A DNA stretch of 44,705 nt, taken from contig CANFLR010000012.1 of NCBI GenBank assembly GCA_947447945.1, positions 1 to 44,705 on the forward strand, read 5' to 3'. Below are positions 8,240 through 16,828 of the stretch, one piece after another (within the stretch, counting starts at the first letter, position 1; every line of letters starts with the position of its first letter). The translations under genes and the position numbers were made by a program. The DNA comes from Burkholderiaceae bacterium. Lineage in GTDB: Bacteria > Pseudomonadota > Gammaproteobacteria > Burkholderiales > Burkholderiaceae. Under the pieces are notes generated by a model. The model was not told the DNA's origin and did not search any database. It saw only the letters and a program-made list of their open reading frames with translations.

Positions 8240-10255
8240 ATGCATCTTTTATATGAGGAAAGTGGTGACATCAAGATTGCCACGGTCCAGTCCGCATCTG
8301 GTGTAGGGGATGCGGAGTCCTGGCAGGCGACAAGTTTGTCTGGAAAAAAAATCAAGTTAAAGGCCAAAGAGGTTTGGTTGCGTTTTGAAAATCCACAAGC
8401 TCAGACCGTGATGGATCAAGCTTTAAGCTTGTCTCAAGAAATTGACTTGCAGTTTTTGTGGGACTGCGCTCCAGAAGAGGAGTTTGGTCTTGTAGATGTG
8501 GCTAAGGAATATTTTGGAGATCAGGTAACAATTCCTCAACACGTTTCGCTAGCGATTGCCTTGCAGGGTGCCCCGGTCTTTTTTCGGCGTAAGGGTCGTG
8601 GTCGTTTTCAGCGTGCCCCCCTTGAGCAATTGCAAGCGGGTTTAGCCGCTTTGGAGCGTAAGCAAAAAGAGCATGAGCAACAGGGGATTTGGCAGCAAGA
8701 GTTAGTTGCAGGGATATTTCCTGAGGTCCTGAGGTCTTTGGCAAAACCATTGTTATTCTCCCCAGACAAAAACACTTCCGCTTATAAGGCTTTGATTGCA
8801 GCATGCACTCAAACTGGAGAGTCACCGGCGCTGTTAATGATTCGCTGTGGAGCCATTGAGTCTCCTTTGGAATATCACCAAGGAATGTTCCTGAGGGCGC
8901 ACTTTCCAGATGGTGTTGATCACAATCAAAGTAGGGTGGTTGATACATTGGCTTATGAAGCGAAAATTTCTGAGTTGCCAGTGGCTGAAGTGAACGCCTT
9001 TTCCATCGATGATGCTGGCACTACCGAAATTGATGATGCACTATCTGTGACCGATTTGCCTACGGGGGGTCATCGCATTGGCGTTCACATTGCCGCACCC
9101 GGTCTATTTATTGCTAAAGACGACCCCTTAGATCAGTTGGCGAGAAATCGCATGTCCACCGTTTATTTTCCTGGCGATAAGATCACGATGTTGCCTGACT
9201 CCGTCATCGCGCAATTTTCGTTAGATGCAGGAAAGCCTTGTCCTGCTATCTCGATTTATATTGATACAGACGAGCTAGGTCAAATTATTGACGGTTCACT
9301 GCAGCTCCGTCCTGAATTGGTTCCTATTGCCGCCAATTTACGACTCGAACATCTGGAAGATAAGATCAGCGAAGCAAGTTTGTCGGATAGCGGTGCCGAT
9401 TATCCTTATCGTCGAGAATTGGCAATCTTATGGAAGTCGGCAAAACAGCTTCATGCAGGGCGCCAGGAGAAGCGCATTGCGAGTGGCTTGCGTGCAGAAC
9501 AATTGGGTGTCGTTGACCCCAATGCTTTAGCAAGAGATTTTCATTTTCAAATTAAAGAGTCTAACGGTGTCGAGCGGGTAGAAATTACAGCGCGACAAAG
9601 AGGTTCAATCCTAGATACGATTGTTGCTGAGTGGATGATTTACTGCAATAGCGTATCGGGTCAGTTGCTAGCAGATCACGGATTGCCAGGACTCTTTCGA
9701 ACGCAAAAGGGTTGGGGGCCATTGCGCACCAGAATGCAGACGACCCCCGGTCCACATGAGGGTTTGGGATTAGATTATTACGCTTGGTGCACATCCCCTC
9801 TGCGGCGTTACTCAGATTTGGTCAATCAGTGGCAATTAATTGCTTTAGCGAAGCATGGGGTGACTGCAAAAATGGTAGCGCCATTTCCACCAAAGGATGC
9901 TAGCCTGATGGGCATCGCCGCAGACTTTGAGGCTGCCTACCAGGCCTATGGTGAACATCAAGACCGTCTTGAAAAATATTGGTGCCTACGTTGGATTAGT
10001 CAAGACAGTGAAGCAAAAAAACTATTTGTACGTCACCTCAAGGAGGGGATGTCTAGGGTTGAGCTCATTCCTTTGCACTTGCCGATTCCAGAGTTGGCGA
10101 CCCATCCTCGGATGACTCGTGCGGAAGTAATCATTTCTGATGTTGACCTATTGCAATTAAGTGCGGGAGTCAGGGTTCTAGAGATTGAGGCAATAGAACG
10201 GCCAGTTGAAAAACCTACTGAATCCGTTTCGGATGATGATGCAAGCCACGCCTAG
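8240..10255 (+). CDS. RNB-domain exoribonuclease (RNase II/R family)
   Basis: About 671 residues. The frame is open further upstream, but the ATG at 8240, just after the previous stop, avoids a long overlap. The central RNB catalytic motif reads FSIDDAGTTEIDDALSV: the first Asp and the final Asp pair expected for metal binding are present, while the E. coli RNase II Asp207 position appears to be Glu. Downstream FPGDKITMLPDSVI and the SPLRRYSDLVNQ block also fit RNB proteins. These enzymes degrade RNA 3' to 5'. The protein is shorter than RNase R and belongs to the divergent Burkholderia/Neisseria-type subfamily located beside aroE. Specific substrates are unknown. Confidence 0.9.
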   Translation: MHLLYEESGDIKIATVQSASGVGDAESWQATSLSGKKIKLKAKEVWLRFENPQAQTVMDQALSLSQEIDLQFLWDCAPEEEFGLVDVAKEYFGDQVTIPQHVSLAIALQGAPVFFRRKGRGRFQRAPLEQLQAGLAALERKQKEHEQQGIWQQELVAGIFPEVLRSLAKPLLFSPDKNTSAYKALIAACTQTGESPALLMIRCGAIESPLEYHQGMFLRAHFPDGVDHNQSRVVDTLAYEAKISELPVAEVNAFSIDDAGTTEIDDALSVTDLPTGGHRIGVHIAAPGLFIAKDDPLDQLARNRMSTVYFPGDKITMLPDSVIAQFSLDAGKPCPAISIYIDTDELGQIIDGSLQLRPELVPIAANLRLEHLEDKISEASLSDSGADYPYRRELAILWKSAKQLHAGRQEKRIASGLRAEQLGVVDPNALARDFHFQIKESNGVERVEITARQRGSILDTIVAEWMIYCNSVSGQLLADHGLPGLFRTQKGWGPLRTRMQTTPGPHEGLGLDYYAWCTSPLRRYSDLVNQWQLIALAKHGVTAKMVAPFPPKDASLMGIAADFEAAYQAYGEHQDRLEKYWCLRWISQDSEAKKLFVRHLKEGMSRVELIPLHLPIPELATHPRMTRAEVIISDVDLLQLSAGVRVLEIEAIERPVEKPTESVSDDDASHA

Positions 10256-11099
10256 ATTTCTGAGATTGAAGGTTTTAGAGAGGGCCTGGAGACGTCACCC
10301 TTTCTACTTGGCACTTGGTGCATCACTTCTCATCCATGCGATCTTCCTATCTTTTCGATGGGGGATTGGCGAGATTACAAATCGTCGCTTAAATACGCCT
10401 TTAAGTGTGGTGCTAGTCAATGCAAGTCACCCAAACCCACCGCAGAAAGTTGATAAATTGGCGCAAGCTGATTTACAGGGTGGTAGTAACAGCATTGATC
10501 AAGATGTAACGGCAGTTCATCGGGCTAGATTGGGTCCGCAAGCACAGCTAGAGGTTCTCGAAAAACAGCAAAAACAGATGTTAGCCAGAATGGCCACTGA
10601 GAAGGCGCGCTCTAGTGGACGAAATAGTGGAGATGAGCAGCATCTTGTTTCGCAGCTAAATTCTTTAGAGGCTGAGCTAGCGAAACGGATGCAGTTGGAT
10701 GGGCGTGGGCCACGTCGGAAGATATTGACAGGGTCAAGTACGAAGGCAGTTGCTTTTGCGCAGTATTACGACGCAATGCGCCAAAAAATTGAGGCTTATG
10801 GCAGCACCTTTTTTCCTCGTGCAAATGGTAGGCCGCTCTACGGTTCTTTGGTGATCGTGGTGAGTGTGGATGCGCAAGGTAGGATCACGAATAATGCTGC
10901 AGGTAATGATGGTTTGAGTATTGGGCGTAGTTCGGGCAATCCTGAGTTGGATCGACAGGCCTTGGCGATTGTGCGCGCTTCAGCGCCTTTTGGGGCCTTC
11001 CCATTGGAGATGCGCAACCAGATCGATGTCTTGGATTGGATTTCTACTTTTGAGTTTATGCGTGATGGCTCAGACCATTTAGAGTTACGGCATCAATAA
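10239..11099 (+). CDS. TonB-like energy transducer protein
   Basis: About 286 residues: a basic N-terminus, one membrane segment ([18 protein letters not shown]), a Gln/Lys-rich periplasmic region with likely coiled coil, and a TonB C-terminal-like domain ([16 protein letters not shown] ... [19 protein letters not shown]). TonB proteins carry proton-motive energy from ExbBD to outer-membrane receptors; ExbBD is not in the window. Three consecutive ATGs (10233, 10236, 10239) overlap the end of the RNB gene; the third has GGA at reasonable spacing and was chosen, and an upstream TTG is also possible. The order RNB-tonB-aroE-mtgA is usual in Burkholderiaceae. Confidence 0.82.
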   Translation: MQATPRFLRLKVLERAWRRHPFYLALGASLLIHAIFLSFRWGIGEITNRRLNTPLSVVLVNASHPNPPQKVDKLAQADLQGGSNSIDQDVTAVHRARLGPQAQLEVLEKQQKQMLARMATEKARSSGRNSGDEQHLVSQLNSLEAELAKRMQLDGRGPRRKILTGSSTKAVAFAQYYDAMRQKIEAYGSTFFPRANGRPLYGSLVIVVSVDAQGRITNNAAGNDGLSIGRSSGNPELDRQALAIVRASAPFGAFPLEMRNQIDVLDWISTFEFMRDGSDHLELRHQ

Positions 11100-11122
11100 A
11101 ATTCGCTTATTCTGTAGGCAAT

Positions 11123-12022
11123 ATGAACCCCATCTCCAGTAATGATTTGCAAACTGACCCCAGCCAATTTCCTGATTTGGATGTGTATGCCGTTGCCGGA
11201 AATCCCATCATTCATAGCAAGTCCCCTGCCATTCATCGGCGGTTTGCCGAGCAATCAAAACAAGCCATGCACTATGGTCGTATGCAACCCGCAATCGGTC
11301 AATTTATACAGACTGCTAAAGCATTTTTTGCTGCCGGCGGTAAGGGTATGAATGTCACCGTACCTTTTAAGTTGGATGCACAAGCTCTTGCCGAGGTTTT
11401 AACTGCACGTGCGCAATTGGCTGGGGCCGTTAATACCCTCTGGATGAAAGAGGGAAAATTGTATGGCGACAATACTGATGGCCTAGGCTTGGTGAGTGAT
11501 CTCTTGGGGCAGGGTATTCAGATTCAGAACGCGCGTATTTTGCTCTTAGGAGCGGGTGGAGCTGCTCGTGGTGTGATGGGTCCTTTGCTTGAGCAAAGGC
11601 CGGCTCAACTGATCATTGCCAATCGCTCTAGCGCTAAGGCTGATCAGTTGGTGCATTTATTTGGTGAACTTGCCCTCAGCCACAATGTTCAGTTAGCAGC
11701 ACGTAGCTTGCAGGATTTGCAGGACCAAAGTAAAACCCCACAAGCTTTTGATTTAGTAATCAATGCAACTGCTGCAGGATTAACTGATCAATCCCCACTT
11801 GCGGAGAGTGCTTTAGGGAATATTTTCAAGCCGGGTGTATTTGCTTATGACATGGTTTATGGCAAGACGACTCAGTTCATGCAACAAGCTTTGCATCGCG
11901 GTGCACGGGTTAGTGATGGGCTGGGAATGTTAGTAGAGCAAGCTGCTAATGCATTTTTGATTTGGCGTGGTGCAGATGTCACGATTGATCCCCGCGCTGT
12001 TTTACTCGAGTTGCGCACTTAA
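11123..12022 (+). CDS. aroE: Shikimate dehydrogenase (NADP+)
   Basis: A 299-residue AroE, reducing 3-dehydroshikimate to shikimate with NADPH. Substrate-site motifs [14 protein letters not shown] and [12 protein letters not shown] (catalytic Lys) lie in the N-terminal domain with [11 protein letters not shown]. The Rossmann motif [12 protein letters not shown] and NRSSAKA, the NADP-phosphate clamp, follow. Length is slightly above the E. coli enzyme. It starts 23 bases after the TonB-like gene and precedes mtgA by 24 bases, so it is probably cotranscribed. It acts one step after AroQ, encoded at 4849-5298. Confidence 0.96.
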   Translation: MNPISSNDLQTDPSQFPDLDVYAVAGNPIIHSKSPAIHRRFAEQSKQAMHYGRMQPAIGQFIQTAKAFFAAGGKGMNVTVPFKLDAQALAEVLTARAQLAGAVNTLWMKEGKLYGDNTDGLGLVSDLLGQGIQIQNARILLLGAGGAARGVMGPLLEQRPAQLIIANRSSAKADQLVHLFGELALSHNVQLAARSLQDLQDQSKTPQAFDLVINATAAGLTDQSPLAESALGNIFKPGVFAYDMVYGKTTQFMQQALHRGARVSDGLGMLVEQAANAFLIWRGADVTIDPRAVLLELRT

Positions 12023-12046
12023 ACCCTGTAAACGGAATTTCTTTCA

Positions 12047-12790
12047 ATGCGTTGGCTAAGCTACGTTGTGAAGTGTTTGCTATGCGGCTGCCTAGCGATG
12101 CAGATTTATTTTGTGACGCAGATTGGCTTGTGGTCGACCCTTAATCCAAGTAGTACCGCTTTTCAGAGGGCTGAGCGGTGGCGTTTATGTAGTTGGCATT
12201 GGTCTTGCCCTATTGCATCGCATTGGGTCCCTTACAACAATATTGCTACAAGCTTAAAACGCGCTATTTTGGTGAGTGAGGACGATATTTTTTTTCAGCA
12301 CCATGGCGTGCGAGTCGAAGATATCCAAAAGGCTTGGGAAAAGAATCAACAGCAAAACAGCCAGCCTGGAAGAAAATCTAAGGTCGCCTTGCGTGGCGGA
12401 TCTACGATTACCCAGCAGTTAGCCAAGAATTTATTTCTGTCCTCAGAGCAAAATTATTTTCGCAAAGGCCAAGAGCTCATCATTACAGGTTTATTAGAGT
12501 TAATACTTTCTAAGCAGCGCTTATTTGAAATTTATCTCAATTCCGTAGAATGGGGCGAGGGGGTCTTTGGTGTTGGTGCGGCTGCCCAACATTATTTTGT
12601 GACTACGCCAGCAGCCTTAGATCGAGAGCAGGCTGCAGCATTGGCTTCGGCTTTACCGGCGCCAAAGTGCTTTGACAAGGCTCAATACTGCCGTAAAGCC
12701 AATATTCATTTCCCAACACGTCAAGAATTTATTTTGGAGAATATGGATCGAATTGCTTTGACATCACCCCTTAAGGGCGGGCCCCGCTAG
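12047..12790 (+). CDS. mtgA: Monofunctional peptidoglycan glycosyltransferase
   Basis: A 247-residue GT51 transglycosylase that polymerises lipid II into glycan strands on the periplasmic face of the inner membrane. It has an N-terminal membrane anchor (about residues 5-25), the catalytic Glu region SEDDIFFQHHGV, then GGSTITQQLAKNLFLS and EIYLNSVEWGEGVFGVGAAAQHYF. No transpeptidase domain follows, which separates it from class A PBPs. It is slightly longer than usual. It converges with pyrF, 14 bases away; no clear terminator was found between them. Confidence 0.95.
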   Translation: MRWLSYVVKCLLCGCLAMQIYFVTQIGLWSTLNPSSTAFQRAERWRLCSWHWSCPIASHWVPYNNIATSLKRAILVSEDDIFFQHHGVRVEDIQKAWEKNQQQNSQPGRKSKVALRGGSTITQQLAKNLFLSSEQNYFRKGQELIITGLLELILSKQRLFEIYLNSVEWGEGVFGVGAAAQHYFVTTPAALDREQAAALASALPAPKCFDKAQYCRKANIHFPTRQEFILENMDRIALTSPLKGGPR

Positions 12791-12804
12791 TGAGCGATTC
12801 AGAT

Positions 12805-13650
12805 TTATTTTGCAGCTGCATTTCTTAAGGCATCTCGGGTGCTTTGGGCAACTTTTCTAGCTGCCTCTGCAAAATCAGCGCCTGAACTCGCATACAAAAT
12901 GGCGCGCGAGGAATTGATCATCATGCCAGTACCAGGTTTATTCGCAATACTTCCCGCTTTGACGGTTGCGTCGATATCTCCACCTTGGGCGCCAATGCCT
13001 GGAATCAGCAGCGGCATATTCCCAACTGCAGCCCGAACTTTAGCAATTTCTTCTGGGAAGGTGGCGCCAACCACTAGACTGATCTGGCCAGAGGAGTTCC
13101 ACTTCTGGGCCGCTAACTTTGCCACATGCAGATACAGCGGCTCTCCGCTAGGGGCAAGGCTTAAAAACTGCAAATCAGAGCCCCCTGGATTGGAGGTACG
13201 ACAGAGAATAATGACCCCCTTGCCGGTATGACGCAGATAAGGTTCTATAGAATCAAAGCCCATATAGGGATTTACGGTAACGGCATCAGCGCCATAGCGC
13301 TCAAAGGCTTCTGAGGCATAGTGTTCAGCTGTGCTGCCAATATCCCCCCGTTTGGAGTCCAGAATGACTGGTATGTGAGGGTATTGTATTTTCAGATACC
13401 CAATCAGTTTTTCCAATTGGGCTTCAGCACCTTGGGATGCAAAGTAGGCAAATTGAGGCTTAAAGGCACACGCCAAATCCGCAGTAGCATCAGCGATTTC
13501 TCGGCAAAATGCAAAGATGCCCTCGGATTTCCCTTGTAACGATGCGGGTAAGCGCTTGGGGTCTGGGTCAAACCCAATGCACAGCATGCTGCCTTGGGAA
13601 GCCCACGCAGTCTGGAGTTGCTGGGTAAAGGAGTTTGGGCTGGAGTTCAT
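12805..13650 (-). CDS. pyrF: Orotidine 5'-phosphate decarboxylase
   Basis: A 281-residue OMP decarboxylase, making UMP from OMP in the last step of de novo pyrimidine synthesis. The catalytic block [16 protein letters not shown] has Lys100 and Asp103, preceded by FKPQFAYF and followed by [10 protein letters not shown]. The length and sequence fit the longer type-2 OMPDC group found in Burkholderia and actinobacteria, not the 230-residue E. coli type. It stands alone on the minus strand between mtgA and the divergent corA. Other pyrimidine genes (pyrR, pyrB) lie about 26 kb away. Confidence 0.95.
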   Translation of the reverse strand: MNSSPNSFTQQLQTAWASQGSMLCIGFDPDPKRLPASLQGKSEGIFAFCREIADATADLACAFKPQFAYFASQGAEAQLEKLIGYLKIQYPHIPVILDSKRGDIGSTAEHYASEAFERYGADAVTVNPYMGFDSIEPYLRHTGKGVIILCRTSNPGGSDLQFLSLAPSGEPLYLHVAKLAAQKWNSSGQISLVVGATFPEEIAKVRAAVGNMPLLIPGIGAQGGDIDATVKAGSIANKPGTGMMINSSRAILYASSGADFAEAARKVAQSTRDALRNAAAK

Positions 13651-13723
13651 TGGCTTTGGCTTATTTTAGTGAAACTGTCATGAGCTATAGGATAAACTAG
13701 CGCACATTCCTTAGGAGTTCACC

Positions 13724-14689
13724 ATGATCAACTTGTTCGTCCTGCAAAATGGCCGCCTCTCTCAAGAGCAAGTCGAAGATCGCAATGAATTGTTGCAATA
13801 TACAAATCCTATCTGGATTGACGTTGTTGATCCCGAAGAAGAGGAGCTTCTGTGGATTAAAGAGGCTTTTGGCGTCCTTTTGCCTGAATTAGATGATTTA
13901 GGTGACCTCGAGGCTTCTGCGCGCTATTTTGAGGCCGATGATGGCCATCTCCACATTCGTACTGATTTTCTCTTGGATGAAGAAGAAACCTCGCGCAACG
14001 TGCGAGTCGCTTTTGTTTTGACCAAACAAGTATTGTTTTCGATTCATGATGAAGATTTGCCAGTATTCCGTTTGGTACGTTTACGTGCACGTTTACGTCC
14101 TGGATCGGTTAGCAATGCAAAAGATGTGTTGCTCGATCTATATTCAACAGATGCCGAATATTCTGCCGATGCTTTAGAAGAAGTCTATGAGAATTTAGAG
14201 CGTGCTGGTAAGCGAGTACTTTCTGATGAAATCAATGATGCCGATGCTGCCGAGGTTTTAGAGACGATTGCGACCGAAGAAGATACGAATGGACGTATTC
14301 GTCGTAATGTCATGGATACACGCCGCGCACTTTCTTTTCTAATGCGCAGCAAATTATTGTCTGACGAACAGCAAGAAGAGGCGCGTCAGATTTTGCGTGA
14401 TATTGATTCACTAGAAAACCATACTGCTTTTTTGTTCGATAAGATTAACTTCTTAATGGATGCAACCGTCGGTTTCATTAATTTGAATCAAAGTAAGATC
14501 ATCAAGATCTTCTCGGTGGTATCGGTTGCCTTGATGCCTCCGACATTACTGGCTAGTATCTGGGGCATGAACTATCGTAATATGCCTGAGTTAGACGCTA
14601 GTTGGGGTTATCCAATGGCAATCATTGTGATGATTATTTCAGCAATGATTCCACTTGGGTACTTCCATCACAAAGGTTGGATGAAGTAA
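13724..14689 (+). CDS. corA: CorA-type magnesium/divalent cation transporter
   Basis: A 321-residue CorA-family channel: a large acidic N-terminal cytoplasmic domain, long helices, then two C-terminal membrane helices joined by the signature GMN at residues 281-283 (GMNYRNMPE), which forms the pore mouth. It ends in a basic tail (HHKGWMK). CorA pentamers carry Mg2+, and sometimes Co2+ or Ni2+, across the inner membrane. The ATG has a GGAG site 6 bases upstream. It is monocistronic between divergent pyrF and convergent pncC. No Mg-responsive leader fits in the 73-base upstream gap. Confidence 0.94.
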   Translation: MINLFVLQNGRLSQEQVEDRNELLQYTNPIWIDVVDPEEEELLWIKEAFGVLLPELDDLGDLEASARYFEADDGHLHIRTDFLLDEEETSRNVRVAFVLTKQVLFSIHDEDLPVFRLVRLRARLRPGSVSNAKDVLLDLYSTDAEYSADALEEVYENLERAGKRVLSDEINDADAAEVLETIATEEDTNGRIRRNVMDTRRALSFLMRSKLLSDEQQEEARQILRDIDSLENHTAFLFDKINFLMDATVGFINLNQSKIIKIFSVVSVALMPPTLLASIWGMNYRNMPELDASWGYPMAIIVMIISAMIPLGYFHHKGWMK

Positions 14690-14695
14690 TTCTGC

Positions 14696-15175
14696 TTATT
14701 TGAGAAGTGCAATCAACTCAGATAGGGCATAGTCACAAGCTTGCGCACGGATTGCTTGGCGGTTACCAGCGAAGTACATCGTTTTGCATACAGTGAATTT
14801 TTCAGTAGCCCATGCAAAGCAAACGCTACCTACAGGTTTTTCTATTGAGCCGCCCGTTGGTCCTGCAATGCCAGTAATTGAAATAGCTACATTCACACCA
14901 GCATTTTTTTGCGCACCTTCGGCCATGGCTTTTGCAACCTGTTCGCTAACCGCCCCAAATGAATCAATAGTTTCTGCAGGGACACCTAGGCACTCAGTTT
15001 TAGCTTGGTTGCTATAGGTGACGTAGCCTCGTTCAAACCACTCGCTAGAGCCAGCTAGATCAGTGAGAGTCGCCGCAACCAATCCACCAGTGCAGGACTC
15101 GGCAAGCGCCAAGGTCCAAGCTTTGCCGATGAGGGCTTTTGCAACAGTTTGAGCTAAGTCGAGTTGATTGTTCAT
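14696..15175 (-). CDS. pncC: CinA C-terminal-domain protein, nicotinamide-nucleotide amidohydrolase
   Basis: A 159-residue PncC/CinA-C protein, hydrolysing NMN to nicotinate mononucleotide in pyridine nucleotide salvage. The motif LALAESCTGGLVAATLTD carries the catalytic Ser, followed by YVTYSNQAK and SITGIAGPTGGS. The frame is open further upstream, but the ATG at 15175 overlaps the pgpA stop by 4 bases (ATGA) and begins right at the conserved domain, so it is preferred. It is the last gene of thiL-pgpA-pncC. It lacks the N-terminal molybdopterin-binding-like domain of full CinA. Confidence 0.92.
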   Translation of the reverse strand: MNNQLDLAQTVAKALIGKAWTLALAESCTGGLVAATLTDLAGSSEWFERGYVTYSNQAKTECLGVPAETIDSFGAVSEQVAKAMAEGAQKNAGVNVAISITGIAGPTGGSIEKPVGSVCFAWATEKFTVCKTMYFAGNRQAIRAQACDYALSELIALLK

Positions 15176-15747
15176 AGGAGGTATTTCATTAGCGCGTTGC
15201 CAAGTACGATGACAAGCAAGGTAAAAAAAGCTGCCGCTAAGTCGTCGGCAATGATGCCAAAGCCATGCCACAGAATTTGCCCAATCTTGGCAGTATTTGG
15301 ACCATGATTTTTTTCGAGAGATTTAAAGTAACGGTCGATTTTGCCAATGGGGCCAGGCTTCACGGCATCCAAAAAACGGAATAAGGCAAAAGCTAGCACT
15401 TGGAGCGGAATACTCGCTGGCATGATGAGGGCTAGGATGAGCCAAAAAGCAAGAATTTCATCCCAAACAATTCCGCCGAAATCTATCCCACCAAGCTCCT
15501 CGCTGACTTTTCCACAGATCCAGCAGCCCAATACAAGTCCTCCGCTGATAATCCAAAGCCAAGCTTGCTTAGAAAGAACTTCATTCCCGATGAGAAACAC
15601 TACCCAAGCCCATAGTGTACCTACGGTACCTGGTGCGAACGGGCTGAGGCCACTTCCAAAACCAAAGGCAATGGTACGGCTGACATTGCCTAACATCCAG
15701 CGTAAAGAGGGTTGTGTGAGTGCACCTAGTTTGACGGGACTATTCAT
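15172..15747 (-). CDS. pgpA: Phosphatidylglycerophosphatase A
   Basis: A 191-residue membrane protein, dephosphorylating phosphatidylglycerophosphate to phosphatidylglycerol. It has the PgpA signature FGSGLSPFAPGTVGTLWAW, then IVWDEILAFWL and FALFRFLDAVKPGPIGKIDR, with several hydrophobic segments and a final one (FFTLLVIVLGNALM). Length is close to E. coli PgpA with a small N-terminal extension. It overlaps thiL upstream and pncC downstream by 4 bases each, indicating translational coupling. The thiL-pgpA pair is widespread in proteobacteria. Confidence 0.95.
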   Translation of the reverse strand: MNSPVKLGALTQPSLRWMLGNVSRTIAFGFGSGLSPFAPGTVGTLWAWVVFLIGNEVLSKQAWLWIISGGLVLGCWICGKVSEELGGIDFGGIVWDEILAFWLILALIMPASIPLQVLAFALFRFLDAVKPGPIGKIDRYFKSLEKNHGPNTAKIGQILWHGFGIIADDLAAAFFTLLVIVLGNALMKYLL

Positions 15748-16757
15748 GCAAAGTGATCAAATGATTTGAGAAGCTTAGAAGTTTCGATTGCATTTAAGGC
15801 ATGGCCATGCTGATTGAGTAAGCGCATTTGGGGTTCTGAAGACTGCATCGTTTTGATCTTACCAATGAGTGTGATGGGCAAGTTAAGTATTTGGCTGATT
15901 GTATGGATGCTGTCACGTTGAGTAGGTGATGCTGTAAAGCAAATCTCATAGTCATCACCACCACTGGCGGCAAATTGATTTTGAATCGTTTCGCTCTGTT
16001 TTTGAAGGGTCGCTGATTTAGGTAGGCGGTCCAGAAAAATTTCAGCATCTACGCAAGATTGTTTGAGGATGTGCTTGAGATCCCCCAAAAGCCCATCAGA
16101 AATATCCAAGGCTGCGCTTGCAATGTTGCGTAAGGCTAGGCCCAAATCAATTCTTGGTATAGGTTGGTGCAGGCGAGCTTGAATACTTTCTAAATCGGTC
16201 GATGACAAATCTAGTTCTTGACGCAGTGCAGCAAGAGCAAGTCTCGCATCACCTACGGAACCCGATACCCAAACATCATCATCAGCGCATGCGCCCGATC
16301 TCTTGAGGGCTTTTCCATAGGGAATACTTCCAAACGCCGTAATACAAATATTAAGAGGGCCGGATGTAGTGTCGCCGCCAATGAGGGCGCAAGAATGCTC
16401 TTGTGCAAGCCCAAGTAAGCCATCGCTAAAGGCTTCTAACCAGTTCAAATCGATTCGCGGTAGCGCGATAGCTAAGGTGAAGCCTATTGGCTTAGCGCCC
16501 ATAGCAGCAAGGTCTGAGAGGTTGACTGCTAAGGCTTTACGGCCTAGCCATACAGGGTTGGTATTGATAAAAAAGTGTCGCCCTTCAACCAGCATATCGC
16601 TAGTAATGGCAATCTCTTCCCCAGCTTGAGGATTGAGCAAAGCACAGTCGTCTCCAACCCCAAGGGTGATGGATTGCGGGTCTTTCGAAAGAATAGCCTG
16701 CGCCTTCGTTTTGAAAAAACGTTGAATAAGCTCAAATTCGCCAAGTGGAGGATGCAT
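15744..16757 (-). CDS. thiL: Thiamine-monophosphate kinase
   Basis: A 337-residue ThiL, phosphorylating thiamine monophosphate to the active cofactor thiamine pyrophosphate. The family motifs LGVGDDCALL, ITSDMLVEGRHF, NLSDLAAMGAKP, GGDTTSG and ALDISDGLLGDL provide the metal- and ATP-binding aspartates. Length is normal. It is the first gene of the overlapping thiL-pgpA-pncC operon and is divergent from maeB, 71 bases away. No TPP riboswitch fits this short upstream gap. Its product supplies the cofactor used by transketolase, encoded at 20754. Confidence 0.95.
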   Translation of the reverse strand: MHPPLGEFELIQRFFKTKAQAILSKDPQSITLGVGDDCALLNPQAGEEIAITSDMLVEGRHFFINTNPVWLGRKALAVNLSDLAAMGAKPIGFTLAIALPRIDLNWLEAFSDGLLGLAQEHSCALIGGDTTSGPLNICITAFGSIPYGKALKRSGACADDDVWVSGSVGDARLALAALRQELDLSSTDLESIQARLHQPIPRIDLGLALRNIASAALDISDGLLGDLKHILKQSCVDAEIFLDRLPKSATLQKQSETIQNQFAASGGDDYEICFTASPTQRDSIHTISQILNLPITLIGKIKTMQSSEPQMRLLNQHGHALNAIETSKLLKSFDHFA

Positions 16758-16774
16758 GCCTCATTTTATGGCGC

Positions 16775-16805
16775 TTGTCAGTTTTTCATCTGAGAGGAAT
16801 AGAAT
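16775..16805 (+). promoter_or_regulatory. Possible maeB promoter
   Basis: TTGTCA (16775-16780) and TAGAAT (16800-16805) match -35 and -10 consensus well, but the 19-bp spacing is long. The start codon is 23 bases downstream of the -10 element. Proposed from sequence only. Confidence 0.35.
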
Positions 16806-16828
16806 GTGAGGCTTAAATACGTCTGAAG

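Noticed and set aside
12770..12795. GC-rich palindrome GCGGG-C-CCCGC at the mtgA end
   Set aside because: A one-base centre cannot form a hairpin loop and no T run follows, so it is not a terminator.
13651..13723. Magnesium-sensing leader before corA
   Set aside because: The gap is only 73 bases with no stable hairpin or leader peptide, too short for known Mg riboswitches.
15176..15271. 32-residue N-terminal extension of PncC
   Set aside because: It lies inside pgpA in another frame; the ATGA overlap at 15172-15175 explains the start.
16758..16828. TPP riboswitch upstream of thiL
   Set aside because: The 71-base gap also holds a promoter candidate for the divergent maeB, and no THI-box motif was seen.
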